Positions 62,301 through 64,000 of a stretch of 64,000 nt of DNA are shown here, piece by piece. This stretch comes from Opisthocomus hoazin. Its lineage: Eukaryota; Chordata; Aves; Opisthocomiformes; Opisthocomidae. The notes under the pieces are model-generated. The model saw only the letters and a list, made by a program, of their open reading frames with translations. It was not told the origin of the DNA and did not search any database. The position numbers and the translations under genes were made by a program. The stretch is from assembly GCF_030867145.1 (NCBI RefSeq), contig NC_134431.1, forward strand, positions 9,997,089 to 10,061,088, read 5' to 3'. Position 1 is the first letter of the stretch. Each line of letters opens with the position of its first letter.

Positions 62301-64000
62301 GTGACCTTTCCATGAGAGCAGCCTTCCCGAGAGCTGTAATATTGTCAAGAAGGGGTAGGCCAGATTAAAGCTGTCAGAGCATGCCTTTGTACTGTCACCA
62401 GCACAAGTTAACGGTAAGGCATCGTGTGAGATTCCGGCTCGAAGCTGGTCACAGCAATCTGTTTGTTTACACTTCTTCGCCCTTCCCTGAAGTTCACCCA
62501 TTCTTGTACAGAAAAGGTTCATCATTCAGTGGGCTTCCCTTTGTAGGTCCCAAAGCTGCATACTTCAAGCTGTCAAAAATGCTGCTAAAATGCTGGCAAA
62601 TCTCTTCGAAAACATTTTGATAAAACTTGGAAGAAGTTGGCAGCGCAGCATCTGTACACCTGCACTAGCCTGGATAATGAGAACAGCTTGGCTGTAGCAG
62701 GATGGGGATTTAGGCATCCAACTATATTTGGTGGAGTAATTTGTCTCGCCTGACAAACAGAGCTGCCTCTGCCAGACTGCACACAGTGGTTCATGGAAAG
62801 CTAGTCTGGATACGGCGGTACCCCGTGCTCCAGAATGGCTCGGCGGTTTCCTTGTCCCAAAGCTCCCCATGTCAAACCTCGATTTTTGTTTTAAAACACC
62901 TTAATCCTTTCTCCGTAGCAGCAATAGCATTTCTCCATACCTGTTATCTGCTTTCTGGAGTCCATCAACAAAAAAAAAGCTGAGAGGAGAGCTCGCACAT
63001 GTGTTCTTGTAGCCCTCAGCAGAGTATTATAGAGACATTTGCTCCTGTTTCAGGCATTTGCTATTAAAATTGTGCAGTTGTTCACTGACAAAGATACACT
63101 CCAGGCATGACTTCTCTGTGAAAATGTAAATCTATTTATAAATCTATCTAGCTATCAGAAAGCAGGATAAATGCTTTATTTTCTCTTAGCTTTCTACCCT
63201 TACTTATTTAAATCAAGTCATTATTGCCTTTAATGTAATTTAGAGGAAATTTGAGGTGTTCCTGGGGAATACGGGCTATAATAGTAGCTACCAGCCAATA
63301 CATGAAATGCTTAGTGACTTCTGTTGACAGCTAGTTGCAAAATGACTTTAGGCTTTAAAATTTTCTCTCAGAATAATAATAATCTTCTAATTCACATTGG
63401 GTCAAAGCTTATGCTGGACTTAGTGCATTGTATTCACGATGAGAATAGAAGAAAATACCTTAATAATAAAGTTATAAATCTTAATAGAAAGTAAAAGATA
63501 TTTTGTTACAAATTAGTAATGTGTCAGAAAGCAGAATAAAGGGGTTTTGGCACAGCTAGTTCGTATATTTAACTTCCTAGTAGAAAGTTTTCATTCTCAA
63601 AAGCTGTGAGGAGAAATTCACACTCTGTTTTTGTGCCTGATATAAGGGGTATTTTGAAGTAAGTATTTAACAAAGAGAATATATTAATAACACATATCAG
63701 ATTTCTACATGAACATCTGAAAATACTGTAATTACAGTACTGCTTCCTTCATAAAAGAAAATGAAAGTTGAAAATATTTTACAAATTATCAGCTAGAAAT
63801 AAGTCTCTGTCCTTGTTTAAGCTGCTGTATAAAGAAGAGTGGAAAAGTCTTTTGTAACATTTTTGAATAATTAATGATCATACACATAGTAGAGGAGTAA
63901 ATATTCTCCAAATGAAAGGACAAACGTGTTGGCTATTTGCGGTGGTGTGCCAAGTGTTCCTCGGACTTCTGATTTATGTATGTATTTGCTTAAATTATGT
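59361..64000. other. Intergenic region downstream of CSE1L
   Basis: About 4.6 kb, AT-rich, with no exon, repeat or RNA gene that I can support on either strand. Two AATAAA hexamers occur near 59890 and 60075. In human the next gene is STAU1 on the opposite strand; none of its coding exons was recognised here. Confidence 0.65.

Noticed and set aside
62139..62525. 128-codon minus-strand frame downstream of CSE1L
   Set aside because: It does not resemble STAU1 or any protein I know, has no good splice or start context, and similar lengths arise by chance in several frames nearby.
59361..64000. Search for the 3' end of STAU1 on the minus strand
   Set aside because: No double-stranded-RNA-binding domain sequence or other coding similarity was found; minus-strand poly(A)-like hexamers alone are not evidence.

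Overview
This is a vertebrate nuclear sequence, almost certainly from a bird. The window holds long intron-split genes with GT-AG splice sites, one short CpG island and few microsatellites. It also holds a 3' fragment of a CR1 LINE ending in the avian terminal repeat (58161-58303), and an LTR of a type I recognise from bird genomes (about 47102-47630). I cannot name the species. I see no bacterial operon, CRISPR array, tRNA or rRNA. This looks like an ordinary conserved locus, and I found no new multi-gene system in it.

Two genes lie head to tail on the + strand. Positions 1-34.65 kb hold ARFGEF2 (BIG2, the brefeldin-A-inhibited ARF guanine nucleotide exchange factor 2) without its first exon. 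I could place 38 coding exons (human exons 2-39), the stop at 31180-31182 and a 3' UTR of about 3.4 kb ending at an AATAAA (34625-34630). The exons join in frame from start to end, so the gene looks intact. With a 40-residue first exon as in human, the protein would be about 1786 aa. Positions 34.85-59.36 kb hold CSE1L (exportin-2/CAS). It has a CpG-island promoter, a probable non-coding first exon ending at 35313, 24 coding exons (37930-58914) whose lengths sum to exactly 971 codons plus stop, and a short 3' UTR with AATAAA at 59335-59340. From 59.36 kb to the end of the window I find no gene. In human the order is ARFGEF2-CSE1L-STAU1, so STAU1 would be expected further on, on the other strand.

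The genes have separate jobs. BIG2 activates class I ARFs at the trans-Golgi network and recycling endosomes. CSE1L returns importin-alpha from nucleus to cytoplasm with RanGTP. Their adjacency is conserved synteny, not a shared pathway. The ARFGEF2 poly(A) signal lies only about 0.2 kb before the GC-rich CSE1L promoter.

Points worth a second look are: two 8-mer miR-25/92-family sites 59 nt apart in the ARFGEF2 3' UTR; a Gly-to-Arg change at a conserved Sec7-domain position encoded across the exon 16/17 junction; a 27-T tract directly at the exon 13 acceptor; promoter elements of CSE1L (G-quadruplex-like run, ZNF143-like site, inverted CCAAT boxes, CHR-like box overlapping an ATG-TGA start-stop); an ancient CR1 in ARFGEF2 intron 38; an ERV LTR in CSE1L intron 11; a 34-bp tandem duplication carrying splice-acceptor-like and poly(A)-like motifs; and a possible unannotated exon in ARFGEF2 intron 1. 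Comparisons with human proteins are from memory, not from an alignment run here.
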